From the NCBI GenBank assembly GCA_010093515.1, contig MU001670.1:428454-492453 (forward strand): a stretch of DNA of 64,000 nucleotides. The letters run 5' to 3'. The notes under the pieces were generated by a model. The model was not told the origin of the DNA, searched no databases, and was given only the letters and a program-made list of their open reading frames with translations. Source of the DNA: Lineolata rhizophorae. Its lineage: Eukaryota > Ascomycota > Dothideomycetes > Lineolatales > Lineolataceae. The position numbers and the translations under genes were made by a program. This document shows, piece after piece, positions 33,201-46,832 of the stretch (the first letter of the stretch is position 1; the number at the start of each line of letters is the position of its first letter).

Positions 33201-36200
33201 TGAATTGACTTCGGTCGCATCGACTGCATCTGCCACCGTCTCATCCGCCACGGCCGTGGGCAGGGCGCCTTAACTGGCTCCTGCAGTTGACATTACATTG
33301 CCATTACAGAAAGCGCGGCTGATTAGTAGCAGTTTGAGTGCACAAAAGGCGAATTAGAAAACCCGCAGACCGGAGCGGCCGGCACCAGCTCATAAGGCTG
33401 AAAAGCGATGACGTGAAGTGGAGGGAGGTCTCCATAATGGCCGCAGGAAATGTGGCACCCGCGGTTTCCAAGAACGCCAGCAGTGCCACACGTTGCCGAC
33501 GTCGCAGCGCAGCCTTGCAGCGAGGTGGCCGTTGGGTGATCTGGGCCGTCCGATCGAGGTTGGAGAGATTGGTTGACAGCAAATGTACTGTAGCAGTCAG
33601 GTGTTCCGCCTGGGTGCGCCTTAGCGGCCGAGAGCCAGGACTTATTTCTTGCTTGGACCTTCCCGTTCGGCAAGCTCGGAGCGGCCGGTACTATGATACT
33701 GTACCACTAGAAACGATGGTAATTAGTACTAGTCCCCGCCGGCAATGGCGCCATGCAAACAACCACTACTTTCGTCCCGAGGAGTCCGCCACCGAGATCG
33801 CGCTTAAGTTTCGCTCCGACCGCCAAGGTGGCCAAGGGGGTCCTCCCTCCGAAAGCTACCGGGACATCTCAAGATTTCGCCCGAGTCAGCCAAGCTCGGC
33901 GCGTTTGTCATGGCTTCCCGGGATGCCCCAAAGAAGCCCGCGACAAGGGGGTTCGCAAAACACTCAAGAGCACTAGAGAAACCAGCTTGTTACAAGCCTT
34001 GCCGATCAAAGGGACTGACGACGCGCGAAACGGACGCGAGGCGGGGCGACGGCCAGGTCACCGGCCAGCAAAGAAGAAAATGCTGCAGATTCGATCGGTT
34101 CTAGTGGGACGGCAGAAGCATTCTAGCCTAGGTTGTGCGGCAGCTGTCCAAGCAGGCAAGGCAAAGCGTGGGAAAAAGGTGGCCGTGGAGGCTAGGCAGC
34201 CCGACGAAGGACCTAGCTAGCATCGCAGGAAGTCGGGTGCGCTGGGATGGCCCAGCTCACGGCGTCTTGGCGAGGGAGCTGCCCGATCGTTCCCGGGCCC
34301 CAGCTGCTATTTTTGGCGCCCGTGGCCCGACGACCCGCCCGCTTTCACGCCCCCGTGGGAGAGAACGTGATGGAGGGACCACGGAGGGACGAAACAACGG
34401 CCCGCGGGGAGATGTTTGCCCCGGGCGTCCGTTGCTTTGCTGGCGCTCTGTTTAGCCCTGCCTTGCGGCCGTCTACGCGGTCGACCCGTCGGGATCCAAC
34501 GCCCTCTTATTACGTTTGGCTCTTCTCTCCGTCTTGCCCTTCTCCGATGCATCCAAGGCGGCCTTCTCCCTTGCTCTTTCGTGCCGCGCAGTCGGCAGCG
34601 CGGCAGGGATACCCGTCCTCTGCCTCCGCAATGATCAGCTGCCGCCGGCCGGGGTCGGCGTAGACGGACAGAGAGCAAAACCTCAGTCGCGGTGTGCTGC
34701 CCACTCTGCTGCTCTCCCACATCGCGCTCCGGCATGCTGCTTGCTGCAGGCAACAGGTGCGTTCGGCTCCCGGGTGTGCCGTCCCTAGTCCAAGTCTTGG
34801 TCCATCGTAGGGATTCGCCTAGGCAAGGAGGAGCCTGCGGTCTGCCTCACACTACGACCCGACGATCTCTAGTCTAGTCGACTACGGGCCCCTTGGACTG
34901 GTCGTCCTACGGGATGGTTGAGCGGTCCGGGGTGGTTGAGACTTGGCGACGCTCCGCGAAGCAACGAGGCGGATTCGCGCCTAGTGGTGCAGGCAGGCCC
35001 AGCCGCTTGCGCTGGCAGTGATTTAAGCCCAGGATTGGTGGGAAGGTATTGTAACTAAAGCTTTTATGGGAAAATGGTCGTCCGTTTTGTTCAGAAAGTT
35101 GTAGGGGTACTTGGGCAAGTCCCACTAAGCTACAGCCAAGTACAGAGCGATCAAATTAGCTGGCGTTTAGTTGTAAATCTGGTGGGATTTCTTTGAGCAT
35201 CGTGAACCTGAATGCATTGTCTTAAGACGGTGAGGTCATTGCCTACCGGGATCAGGCCGGTCATACCAAGAATTCTAGATCCAAACTTCTCAAAACCTGC
35301 GTCTACATGGCAGCCGAAATGGGAGCGTGTAGATATGGTTGGACACGAATCTATTCCTTGCCTTCTCGGTGGTGCAAAAGTTGTATGGCTGGCGGAGAAA
35401 AGGCGAGGCAGACGTCGCCCTGGTGTTGTGATGGAAGATGGCCTGCAGGCAAACAGGTAATTCCAAATTCCCAGGGAGAATTCCCACGGGAATATCGGTT
35501 CTCCAGATTCGACTATACCTCCAGATTGCTCCGCCCATGGTCACATTGACATGGACAATCCACAAGCGACGTGGCCATTGCATCTGCTATTGCATCGGCT
35601 GTCTCCTCGTGCATCTACCCCAATTATTCCCTCCAGCCATCCGACCCATCCAGGAAGCAGTTCCAGCCCGGTCGCCGCTGTGAAGAGCCGAGCACGTGCG
35701 CTACTGCCCTAGCAAACCCACTACCCACCCTGGCCCGCGGGTATATTAATAGAAAGTCACGATATGGCGACGACTCCGTTGGATACCGATTGTTGCTTTT
35801 CCCTCTTCTTTTGTGCACTCCACCTCATTTAACGAGGACGAATTTGCCCCCTCAGCCACCCTGGTAGTGTCCTTTGTCAAGCGCCCTACTTCCCACTCCT
35901 TCCAGCTTTTGATTTAGACGGGGCTCCTCTGCAGCTGCAAGAAACCTTTTCTTATTTTTGCCAATCACGCGCCGGGAATGCGCCGGCTTTCGGCTCCCCT
36001 ACCTCATTAGAACCTGCCTGTTTGTCGATCCTGTTGCATTGACATGGCTCCGGATCAAGAAGGGGTCTAGCGAAGCGGCCGACACGAAAAGAGGCTGTGT
36101 ACAATCCGTGCATGGCTCTGTTCGGCGGCTAATCGTATACCATAGGCCCTAAGGGGCAGCGGCAGCACTCACAACGGTCTGCGACTGCGACCCAAAAAAG

Positions 36201-37236
36201 AAAAAGTAATGAGTGCAAATGGCCGTGATTGACGTATGACAGGCAGGCTGCGGTCCCGGTCAGCAGTGGGTACTCCTGATAATCCGATTTCTCCTGTCTG
36301 TGACGATCAAGCGCTCCCAGTGACCAATGGTAGCGCGAATCAACAGTAAGGCCGGTCTCGGCACATCGTTCGTATAAGGTGTATAGATAGCAGCTCCGCC
36401 CGAATAGACTCGAGCGGCATGAAACGACGGGATCAAGAACTGACTACGGAGTACTCGCTAGGGTTCTACCGCCGGCGGCGCCGAGTTGAGCTAGGAGATG
36501 AGAAAAGGGGTCTTACGGATGGGAAACTGTAGAAAACGCGACAGCGAAGATGACCTACTTGCCCCCAAGACAAAGCCTTAGAGAAAATACGAAGGATCAT
36601 CCAGAGCGTCAATTGCTAGACGTCGGAAGCACGGCGCCTATCACCAACGGCCCATCCAACCCGTACTAGACACTACATGGTCTAATATCACTAGGTATTT
36701 TGAAACTTAGTGATTTTCTTAGAATAGAATTGATGAGGAAAGCTGAAAGCTAGGCATAGCGATCCATCGTTTAGCAGAACGGTCGGTAGGCTAAGGAGAA
36801 ATTAATTCAATATCGTTTCGATGGACCGCGTTCAAATACGAAAGCGATCTGAGCTCTCTATTGATGCTAACAGCCCTATAATTGGGTACAGATTCGATGA
36901 ATACGCTAGCAATCGATCTACCATCTTCAACTGCTAGAAGCGTTTCCCATGGCGGATGTGGCCGACGGAATGCACACTCAAGTCAGGTACGCAACGTATC
37001 ATGACACACGTGTCGGTCTTCTTTTCCTTCTAGGCCACTCAGGCTACTCAAATTCCACGGATACACCACAACAGACCCGCACTGAATACCCATCTCCAAT
37101 AACCCGATCCAATTCCACGCCGATGCCTTTCGTGATACCTTCTTCCATGCCGCGCAGCCCCGTAGGACAAAAACTGAAAGCTACGCCTGATGCTCCCTCC
37201 TGATTCTAATTATAGATGAAAGCTTGAACCCGGTAT
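30227..37236. other. 7-kb gene-free GC-rich region upstream of the Zn2Cys6 gene
   Basis: No ORF on either strand shows family features or a plausible exon series, although several frames stay open for 100-212 codons because of high GC (for example 32471-33100 and 33338-33976 on +, 31237-31764 and 32515-33117 on -). The part nearest the regulator holds a G-run cluster at 30725-30797. Near 31345-31392 is a run of GCC-type triplets. It may hold the regulator's extended promoter, a long 5' leader or an unannotated non-coding transcript. Confidence 0.5.
30725..30797 (+). other. G-run cluster, potential G-quadruplex
   Basis: More than six runs of three or more G, several of six to eleven, occur within 73 nt on the plus strand, about 500 nt upstream of the Zn2Cys6 start. 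The spacing permits quadruplex folding. Confidence 0.7.
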
Positions 37237-40200
37237 TCACAATTTGAAATTCTGTCGGAGTGCTACCTCTTTGTCCTGCGGCAAGTGGTGCAGGAAGGAC
37301 TCGAAGTCTGGAATGAGGCTCCGGTATTGCATGAGGACCTGAATTGCTATCAGCGGTACGTTCGCAACAATTCCACCTAAAAGCTGAACCAAAAGATCAC
37401 AATTGAAGAGAAAACTACGCGGAAAATATTCTAAAATTTGCGCCTTTCGTTCTTACCTGCTCGAACACCTCTTTCGGCCCGTCCTCCTTCAACCCGTCAA
37501 GGAACTCGTGGGGAGCATTGGCTAATTCAAGCATAAAGTCGAGAAGACACTGTTCCATCGCCCGTGGGTTGTGCATCACAATGTTGGCGAAGCCTCTGAG
37601 AGCGTGACCCTTTTCGTCCGTCCAGTCAACATTACGAATCGCCATGAGGAATGGCGGCGCCACCGTTGCGAGGTGAGGTGCCAACGCATTTGCGCAGCCG
37701 ATACCGAGACGTCCCAACGCGATGGCAGCATTCTCGTTCAGGGACTCGGGCACCTTGTCGTTGAAGAGGATGGTGCCAAGCTTCGTCAGGAGCGGTTCTA
37801 CGTACTGGGCCATGCCTTCGCGTTGTCGCATTGCGATTTCGCCAACTGACCAGCACGCGTTGTTGATAACCGCATAGCCAGTCTCTGCCGCGTCAATCGC
37901 AATTTGGCTCAGTTCAAGCTGTTCGAGGAGTATAGTCAAGATTGACGGGAGATACGGTTGCAGCTGGGGAAAGACATAAATAGCGCTGTCGCCAAGGAGT
38001 GCGTAGGCAGATTGCCGCACGTCGTTATTGTTATCCTTCATGCAAAATGCCAGCAATTCGAACATGTTTGGCTGCGAAGTCGCAACGAGCTCGGCGCTCT
38101 TACGTTCGTCCAAGGCTTGTATAATTGCGCTCAAGAGGTCGAGGCTGGTGACAAGAAAATCTTTCTCCGGTACGTCGATACCTGCGTTATTGGCGGCCAC
38201 CCAATACTCTTCCAGATTCTTGTGGATGATGTTAATACATCTAGTGAAAATCGGTTTCGAAAACGGTGCGAACGTGTCGTTGAGAGCGGTGGCCACATAA
38301 GACAGACACTCCAGGAGAGGGAACATTTCCCTAGATTGGTCGGAAACCTTGTTCCATCGTTGGATCAAAGCCGGCATCAAGATTTGGACAAGCTCGGGCT
38401 CGGCAAGCGAAGGACCGACATGCTCAGCCAACGTCTGTACGCAGTCGTAAAGGATGAACATATTTCGATCTTTGTACTTGGCAAAGCACTGAACAAACTG
38501 GCGGACTATAACCGCACAGTACGGCTTCAGCTCTTTGTTCGCTTTCTCCTCAAGGTTTGCAAACGCGGAGGCCGCAGCCTCCTGAACACGCTTGTTGTTG
38601 TCCAACATTCGTTTGAGAATACCATCCATCATTGGCTCGAAGTATCGTGGTCGCTCCTGTTCTTGAAGGTGCGCCGCCCACGATGAGTACCTTCCCAGCG
38701 ACCAGCAAGTAATCTGGCGGACGACCGGCTCCTTATCCTGCAACAGTGAGATAAGATACTGAGTAAGGTCTGGAAGGTGTGGCTGAACAGCATCCATGCA
38801 TCCGTCCGCAATTGCACCAAGCGCGAGAACCGCTGCTTCCCGATTAGGCCACTCCGGATGGTTCAGGTTCTCTTTGAGATAGGGTAGAGTGACTTCGAAA
38901 ACTGGATCGCGAAAAACCGAGGCGAGAACGTCAAGTGCTGCCGCGGAACACTTGCGGAGATTCCATTGCTCTTCTGGGTCACCGTCACCATCCTCCTCGT
39001 CGAAGTCTTCGAGTTCGCCCCCACTGAGCTCGCCGTCATCGTAATCACTTGTCGACTTGGCATTTCCGTTCGAATCCACCCCTGACACTTCACCATTAGT
39101 GCCTGACGCCATCCGTGCTCCCTTCGCTGTGGCAAAAGCTGGCCTAATATCTTCTACCCTATCCTCTTCCTCTGCGTCCTCTTCATCGCCTTCCAGCTTA
39201 AGAATGTCATCCTCGCAATATACCATAGACTCGAGCAAGACTGGGACAATCTTGGGCAAATAAGGGCCTAGGGTCATCTGGAGATTTTCGTCTTCGCCGA
39301 CGCATAACCAAAATTCCGCAGCATCCAACGCTAGCTCGGGATCACTGTCGTTTTTCTGCTGTGCTATCATGTAATCAACCAAGCCTGACATGTGCGGAAC
39401 GATCTTGTCGGGATTGATTTCTGCAATATGAATGAAACATCTGCAGACATGCTTTCTGACGTCATCGGCCGTGTCCCCAGCAAGCTGGAATAGGTGTTGT
39501 AAGAGCGAATCCAGATTCATCAGAATCGCCTGTGGCTTGTCCGGGACAAAGACATTGATGGCGGCGAGTGCGCTTGCTCGGACCTTCGGTATCGGGCTGG
39601 TGGTGAATTGCAGCAGCTTTGGAAACATGAAGTCCAGCGGTCTCTGGCCTTGGTATTCCTTGTCTAGTGCTTTCCTGTTATCCTCACAAATCTTCAAGAG
39701 CGCCCCCATGGCACCCTCCTGAGCTGGAGGAGACACCGTGCCGGTCTCATTGCTGACCATGGCAATGAGCTCGGAAAGTATTTGTGGCCACCCCATGATC
39801 CCACCCTGCCGTACCACTTCGGTAATAACGTTGCCCGCATAATTTCGTATCTGGGCATGAGGATCTTGCAATCCAAGCAATATTATCGACCGGATATAAG
39901 ACTTGCTGGAGTCCGGAATGGACTTGTACGAGGTCTTGATGTCATTTTTGAGCATGATGGCCGCGGCACTCCTAGCTGCATGGTAGTTTTCTGGCCCAAG
40001 GTTGATCGAAGCTGGTTCTTGGTTTGTCGAGAACAAGTATGCAAGGTAGTTATTTATATCGGGAGAACTTTTTGCTTGCTTGAGCATCTAAAGTTTCGGG
40101 CAATCCCGTTAGCAACGTGGTGCCAACCCAAAATTTGCTGACGTTGTGGGTAAATGCGAGAAGAAAAATGGCGTCGCGGGGTAACCCACTAGCTCAGCGT

Positions 40201-40291
40201 TCCGCTGTGCCGTCACATCGTGTCCGCTCAACGAATCTTTGAGGTATTGCGCCAGCTGGCGCAGCGGTTCTTCTTGAGGCTGCCACGCCAT
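37237..40291 (-). CDS. KAP104: Kap104 / transportin, importin-beta family nuclear import receptor
   Basis: Three exons: 40291-40190, 40087-37457 and 37338-37237, 944 aa. Introns are 102 nt (GTGGGT..TAG) and 118 nt (GTAAGA..CAG), both phase 0; the last exon (VLMQYRSLIPDFESF..) restores the family C-terminus. Kap104 carries mRNA-binding proteins with PY-type signals into the nucleus in a Ran-dependent way. The protein is made of HEAT repeats throughout. The N-terminus (LMLKQAKSSPDINNYLAYLF) and the HEAT-repeat 8 acidic loop (about residues 334-409, with DEEDAEEEDR and DFDEEDGDGDPEEQ) are as expected. WAAHLQEQERPRYFEPMM and similar blocks match orthologs. Length is normal. The small 36949-37203 ORF downstream is not supported. 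Confidence 0.96.
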
Positions 40292-41429
40292 ATTTGAGAA
40301 TGTCGTGGGCGGGTCTCGGGGTGTGATGAGGGAGAAGAGTTAGACGGCAGCGGCGAGCGGCCAAGGAAGCAGGTGGCGGCGCGAGAAGTATGCCACAGAC
40401 GTGAAAACTAATGTGGGTTGGGAAGTATTCTGCGAATTGAGGACAACATCAGCAACGCAGCGTCCTTCTGATCGTCCGAGTGAGGTCTATAGGCAAGGGA
40501 GGATGGAAGGGTATAACAGCACCTTCCGAGGCATTCGAGAGCTTCAGGCCATGTGTGCTACGCCCATGTTCCGCTCTGGAGGCAGTAGGCGTAGCCGCTC
40601 TAGAAACGAGCCTGATGCGAGCAGCAGCAACAGCACGCAGCTACACACAGCGCGACGGGGACGACGCGTTTGTGGGCGCGGAAACTGGGCGTGGACGTCT
40701 GGGCGGATAGGTGCAGCGCGTCGCGGATGCGGCTGGTGGGATCAAAGGCGGCCGGGCGCACAGGGAAGCCAAAGCCCGCTGAAACGGCCCGTGTAACGCG
40801 GCAGGACGACAGGAGAGGCAGCTGGTGCGGCAGCGTGAGGGGACGCAGGTCAGGGCGAGACGCGGCGCGGGGAGAGCAGCTCAGGCGCAACGAGCACTGC
40901 CGTGGGCCAGCGGGCGGAGGGAGGCAAAACCTGCAGTGTGGGCGAGGCGTGGAGTCAGGTAGTGGCAGGAGGTCGGCGGCGGGCTGGTGGGCCTGGGCGG
41001 AGAGCGAGCGAGCCTCCGCCGCCGTCGCCTCCATAGCCGGGCAGCGCCTGCCCTGGCCGTCCCAGGCCTCTTTCCCTCCGGCCAAGCAGCGCCCGGCCCC
41101 GTCCTGCACCACGCACCACCCCGGCCGGCCCAGCCAATGACGCTGCTTGCGTATGCGAGCCCGCCCGGCTTCAGGGCGCGGCCCGGTGGCGGCTGCCTGT
41201 CAACCTGGTGGTCGTCGTCTGCAGCACCTGCCGCACACCACTGCGCCTGCCAGGCTCTTGTGACTTTTTGTTTGCGGTAAGAGCCTGTCTTGTCTCTTTC
41301 ATGAATCCCCCGTCGCCCCTGCCCTGCTGCTTGATGGGACCTTGCCCCTCACCTGCCCATAGTTCCCCGCCCTCGCACAAGAGGAGGCGGGCTGGAAAGC
41401 GCGGCCGTCAGCTGGGCCCCTCCCCGCCT

Positions 41430-42275
41430 TAGGTACCTAGGTACCTACCTACCAACGAAGACCAGGGCTTCTGCGCTGTCCGGGATGCCCCAATCCGGTA
41501 ACGCAGCCCTTGCCAGTCCGATGTCCATCAACCTCACCTCCGCTCCTCTTGCATGTATCTAAAGGCACCTGGAGAAATACGGCATTGTCCTGTCTATCTC
41601 ACCTCTTGACTTCAGCGCGTTCCCTAAAGGCGGTGCGACTGTACGCGCAGTCTCTCCTCGAAGTGGTCAGGCATGCCGCGGGGTAACAAGGAGAAAAGTT
41701 CTGTTGTCGTCGCCAGCATCGCTCAAGCCCCTTCTTCAGAAAATTTCTTAGTAGTCTTTCCCCATCCCATGCGCCTGTATAATCTTAGATGCCGAGGTTC
41801 GTGGAGGCAGAAGATACACCTGCGTGACCTGACTGGGTTCCGCCTAGGCATAGTGTCCTCCACCGATGGGCCAGGTGCCTACCCACTAAGGCCATGCACC
41901 GCTTGGAATCGAGTCGCGATTACCTCGCTGTGTCCGCAGCCTCCCTTGATGTCCCCAGGATGAGCATACCAATCTAGGTACCTACCTTCCTAGGTCCCAG
42001 TTAGGTAGGTACCTAATAGGCAGGCACCTACCTATGAAATGCATTTTGGCTCCGTCGTCGATACCTTAGCTATCCAGGTGAGCATGTAGCTAGGACGCAC
42101 TTAGGTACGTCCTAGCTAGGGTCGCGTACTACTACTTCTCTCGGACAAGTTACGTGCTCCCCGCGTATGGACCTATCTAAGTAGGTAGGTACTTAGGTGG
42201 GTAAGTACACCTAAGAACCTACCTATTTGTGGGCGTAGTTCCGCCTTGCAAGTGGGAAGAGGTAGGTACCTACCT
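41430..42275. repeat. cluster of GGTAGGTACCTACC-type palindromes
   Basis: Self-complementary strings built from GTAGGTACCTAC recur near 41430-41455, 41972-42032, 42176-42227 and 42260-42277. Copies differ in length and are mixed with TAGGTA/TACCTA half-units. They do not fit a single period, so this is a scattered palindromic motif rather than a minisatellite. Confidence 0.75.
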
Positions 42276-43097
42276 ACTACGCTCGCGTGGTCGTTCAAGA
42301 ACTTGTCGAGTACACCAACACCCATCTTGGTCACACAACGTCTGGATTTTGTTTCCTTGTCAGGCTCGACATAGCACCAGTTCATGGGCATACATGTATG
42401 AGTGGCGATGCTAGCGAGGCATCAGAACCCATTGAAGACGTCATTTGCCACAATATCAATGTGTGTCAATTATACAATTCGTTACTTCCACACCCTTTGG
42501 GTATTCAAAGCGTGTGCTGTTACCCTGTAAATTGATACCTCGATAGTCATTTCCAAACGTCCCAAGCAGGAGTTAAACTTAGGGTCACCGATGGCCTGGT
42601 GACTCAATTATCCGCGCATGCTGTATTTGGGTATGCTATGTAGAGCCTTCCAGCGGAAGCTCCGATGGCTTTCACAGGGCCCGGATATGCCTTCTTTCGC
42701 TTCTTTGGCCGTCTTTGCAGCTTTCGCGGATCTAGATCGCATTCGCAATGTTTACAACAGTTCCAGAGTGCTTCATGTGTCGTGAGACTTTGAGAATGAT
42801 GGCAGACACAATTCAGTTGATTACGGTGGACTGCGCGGCCATCACTGGTACGTGTACTGGATTCGTACAAGGACTACAGGAAAAGCAAGCGCCGTTCGGC
42901 GGATAACGAATCACAGTCGCCAATGACGAAGGCGCTTGAAAGCATCAATGCACAAGTTGATGGTTTGGACGCATGTCTGCGACAACATCGCAGCGCTTTC
43001 AAACCGCTTGCCAACGTCGAGACTGAGTTGGCGCAGAGAAATGAAGAGATCAAACAAATCAGAGAGAGTAATATGGTATGCCCACAAACTATTTTTG

Positions 43098-43330
43098 TGC
43101 AATCACTATCCCTACTTATGATCACTATCTTTACGCGCAATTACTATCCTTATTCGCAAATCATTGTCCCTTGTTGGAGTCACTGTGCCTATTTGCAAAC
43201 ACTGTCCTTATTTGCGACCCTTGTTCTACTTGCGGTCCTTGTTCGTACTTGTAATCACTGTTCATACTTGTAAACTGTGTCCATATTCGCAGTCTTTCTT
43301 CTCCTTGGGACCATGTTCTAGTGTCATATG
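43098..43330. repeat. degenerate minisatellite, about 19-bp unit
   Basis: About eleven degenerate units of 18-21 nt resembling GCAATCACTGTCCTTATTT follow one another. Units nearest 43195-43290 are most alike. Frame is not kept, so it is unlikely to be coding. Confidence 0.7.
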
Positions 43331-43733
43331 CATTGGAATACATTTGATCCTTGCCACTTTTGATGTCTTTTTGACCTCTTATGGTTAGAAGCCTATCTCT
43401 CTTGAACACATCATCCGGCGAAACATTAACACTTTCTGCCTATGGCCATACGTCTGTCCATCTTGAAGCTATGACCAAGATCATAACCACATCTACAACT
43501 CCTATTTCCCACATATATTTCTCACTCCGGTTTTGCAAGGCCTTTTTCGATTATCACTTCCTAACTTTCTAGCTAGGGGCACCCCTCTATCACCACTGTC
43601 ACCTTTTAGTTAGTCAAGATCAAGCTCTAATGAAGCATAGACATTGCTCGATCTGACGATGCAACTGAGGCAGTATTTGCCAAAATGGAGGACGGAGCCA
43701 AGCGAAATTTCCAACTGGGAATGTGTTCCTGTG

Positions 43734-44100
43734 AAGACTCGCGAACGGCGCCGACTAGCTTACGCGCCCCGCCTAGACCCTCCGGCAGTAGGAAGGACAA
43801 CCCTGCACTAGGAGGGAAATCTGGTGGTGGCGGAACCGGTGCCTCCTCCATGCGCACAGCAAAGAGTACGGCGGAGTCCGGGCAAGCTCCGATCGCATCG
43901 ACGCGCTTGCGCGCCCAACCTGCCCCCTCTGGTGGCTGGGTGGCAACAGCCGTTCTTAAGAGGGAGAGCTGTGGTGGCTGAGCCGGCAGCTATTCTCGGC
44001 CCAGTCAAGATACGGAGTCTGGGAAAACTCCGTTGGCATCGATAAGCTCTTGCGCCATACCTAGACCCTCTGACGGTAGGTCAGGATGCGCCATTCAACG
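43734..44100. repeat. three degenerate copies of a roughly 140-bp tandem repeat
   Basis: Segments starting near 43734, 43872 and 44013 share CGGAGTC-like openings, a GCATCGA..GCTTGCGCGCC-like middle and an AGACCCTC-TG/CGG-like end (CCTAGACCCTC in copies one and three). Copies have diverged by point changes and small indels. Confidence 0.65.
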
Positions 44101-46832
44101 GAGTGTGGTACACGATGCGGAGCCGACGCTCCCCCTACAGTAGGGAAACTTAAGCTAGACCGGAAGCCTTAGGTTCCTGAAGATACTGTAGAGGGCGCCT
44201 CGAGGTATTCTGGGACTGTCGTGATGGCCAGCATAGCCAACCCAAGAGGGTTGCCAGCGAAGAGTCTGCACTTTGTCGTAGTGCTGGCGCTGAAGTCGAG
44301 CGGATCGACAATCTGTTCGACGAACTAAGACAGACTCACCTAAACTTGAATTCTACAAGTTGAAATTTGGAAAGGAAAGTCAAAAAACGTCGGGTTCCTC
44401 TTTGCGGCCAAATGCCTAAACTTTCGACGTTCGAAACGAATACAGAAAGCTTCCGTGGACTCGAAACCGAATACAGTCCTGTCCGTTACTACCATTTCGG
44501 AACCCTTTACATGGGGTAATGGCTTTACCAAGGCAAATGTAAACGCTCACGGGCCCTAACCTCTCTTGAACCTTTACGAAACATCTGGATGTAGGACCAT
44601 CCGAACCGGGCGCCCGGCCATATCACTGAACAGACAATACGGCAGTCCCACAGTCGACTTTGATCTGCCGATCACCGGAGGAATACTGCCCGCGCTAACA
44701 TATCAAGATCATGAGCATAATCACCAGCATTCGCCGAATGCCTTCTCTTATTTCCCCGTCAAGGAAGCCGCCATCAACGATTCATGTAAATTGTCACCTG
44801 AATAAGCAGCCCGATTTTGCAATTTCAATACAGTCTACATATACAAATCGATGGCTGGCTCCTATTGGACCGCAGAACGCCTCACTGCCCTGTAACAAAC
44901 TTGCCATGACTCGTTAGTATTATTTGGACATGATCGACAATCCTTTCAACTTATCGAGCGTCACAAAAGCCGCATTCCCGGGTGTTCAGAAAGAGGTCCG
45001 AGTGGAGAACTGCAGAAGGAATCGGCCAATCCACCTACGGACTACTTATGCAAGCGGACTGCTTGGATCCGGTGCTGTACCTCAATCGACACGACGGGGT
45101 TCCTCATAGTTTTCCGTTCTGCTGCGGTTCCGGTCATTTCTGAACAAGTTGCAATTTGGTACCCTTTGTCTTTCACTATCCATCGACAGCAGTGGTTCGT
45201 CGAGGCCTACTACATTCACTGCTCACTTAGCGACATGGCTATCGAATAGCTCATTCATTCACTTACCTGCTTGCTCCTTTGAAAGCCTCTGCTTAAGCAA
45301 CACTGCTAGCCAATGACGTTCAAGGCCCAGACTAGTTGACGTCCTAATGCAAGGTGATGAGGTTGCCTATCTATCTGGAAATTTGATGCGAACCCGTCTG
45401 ATAGCTGGCCATTCATGGCAGCACCCTGCGGCTATAGGGATGCTCCGCGGCGTGTGAGCTACCCTAGAAGGGTTGGCCGAGAAAAACCAGCGGAGAAATG
45501 ACAGCGTGGAAGGGCAGTTGAGCAGAATAACGGGGAAAGACAGCAGGGAAGAGCAGCGGGGAAGGGTAGCGAGAAAGGCAGCGATGAAGGGTGGCGGGGG
45601 ATGATTAGTGGAGAAACACCCAAGGAGAAAGTTGATGGTGGGTCGATGGTACTATGGTCCCTTTCTAGAAGTTTTGGGTACCACTGGACCAACATGCAAC
45701 TTACAAAGTCATGCCAAGGGCATCAAAATGCTAATAAAGAACTTAGTGAGTTAGATATCTTTGAAAGTACTTATAGCCAAAGGTTTGTGTTAACGGTCAC
45801 TAACCACCCTTACAGATTTTAATGGTCGTCGCAAGCCTGAAGCACAGCAGCCCGTGTGTTTCGTGGTAGCAATATTCAGCTGCAGCAATCTTGAGACCAC
45901 ACGCGGTAGTCTCTTACAATATGCCACCGTTTTGGACCTGTCGAAACAACTGCAGTTGGGAAGACTTTTTGTGACCGTGCAGGTTAGGGAGTTCAGCGGA
46001 CCACATTGACGGATTCAGAGCTGCAGAGGTATGAGTTTAGTTGCAACGTGCGCAATAAACGTCACCAACTCTTCTTCAATGGATAGGAGAATTGCATAGG
46101 AACTGGTGCATTTAATTTGCAGTAAAAATTTGTTGGCCAAGACCTTGCCATGGCTACTAAAAGCATCTTCGCCCGGTAAACCTTGCCTTGGTGTAATTCA
46201 GATTTTTCCGTCCGATGCCCGAACCAAGGGTTGGCGCTTCATCATCCGGAAATTTAAATACGGATCCTATCTCCATTTCACCAAGTTTTTATTTTGCCCA
46301 ACATTCAAATACCAACAACATTGGAATTAAGGACGCGCACCTCAGGTTCCCGGACAGCTGGTCGTTAGGATGACTCCTAATATGACCGCCGTAGTTCCGA
46401 AGCAGAACACAAATCAGAAATTCTTGGCCTACTTTGCCATTGTTTTCTCCCAGTTTTTCATGCAGTAGGATCTATTAACTCGATTCAGTATATATCCTTT
46501 GCTCATTTCACGTAACTCGTTCCCTGCCGACTCTAGCAATGCACGTCTCCTTTGCAAAGAGGACCTATCTTTAGAGTGTGCACTATGTAGGCCGTCACCG
46601 GTCCCACCACCCTTAGTGACCTTTTCATCACACTCACTGGCTCATCGTCACAAGGACCTCCACTCCTTCCCATCCACATTAGCTGTCCCTTTTCATGCTT
46701 ATTCGACCTGTTTTTCTCTTTTCTACTCTTCACTTCCACTCCCAAGCTCATTACATTGCCTCCCAGCTACGCTGTCTGACCAAACATATTGCAATATTTG
46801 TACAGAATATTTCCTGCATGTACGCTTAATCT

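Noticed and set aside
32471-33976. 209- and 212-codon plus-strand ORFs upstream of the Zn2Cys6 gene
   Set aside because: Arg/Ser/Pro-rich in all frames with no recognisable family; similar opposite-strand ORFs exist at the same place.
36949-37203. 84-codon plus-strand ORF next to the KAP104 stop
   Set aside because: Short, Ser/Thr/Pro-rich, at the 3' flank of a well-supported gene; no evidence of its own.
42874-43140. Coiled-coil-like ORFs on both strands near 42.9-43.1 kb
   Set aside because: They overlap each other, run into the 19-bp repeat array and match no family I can name.
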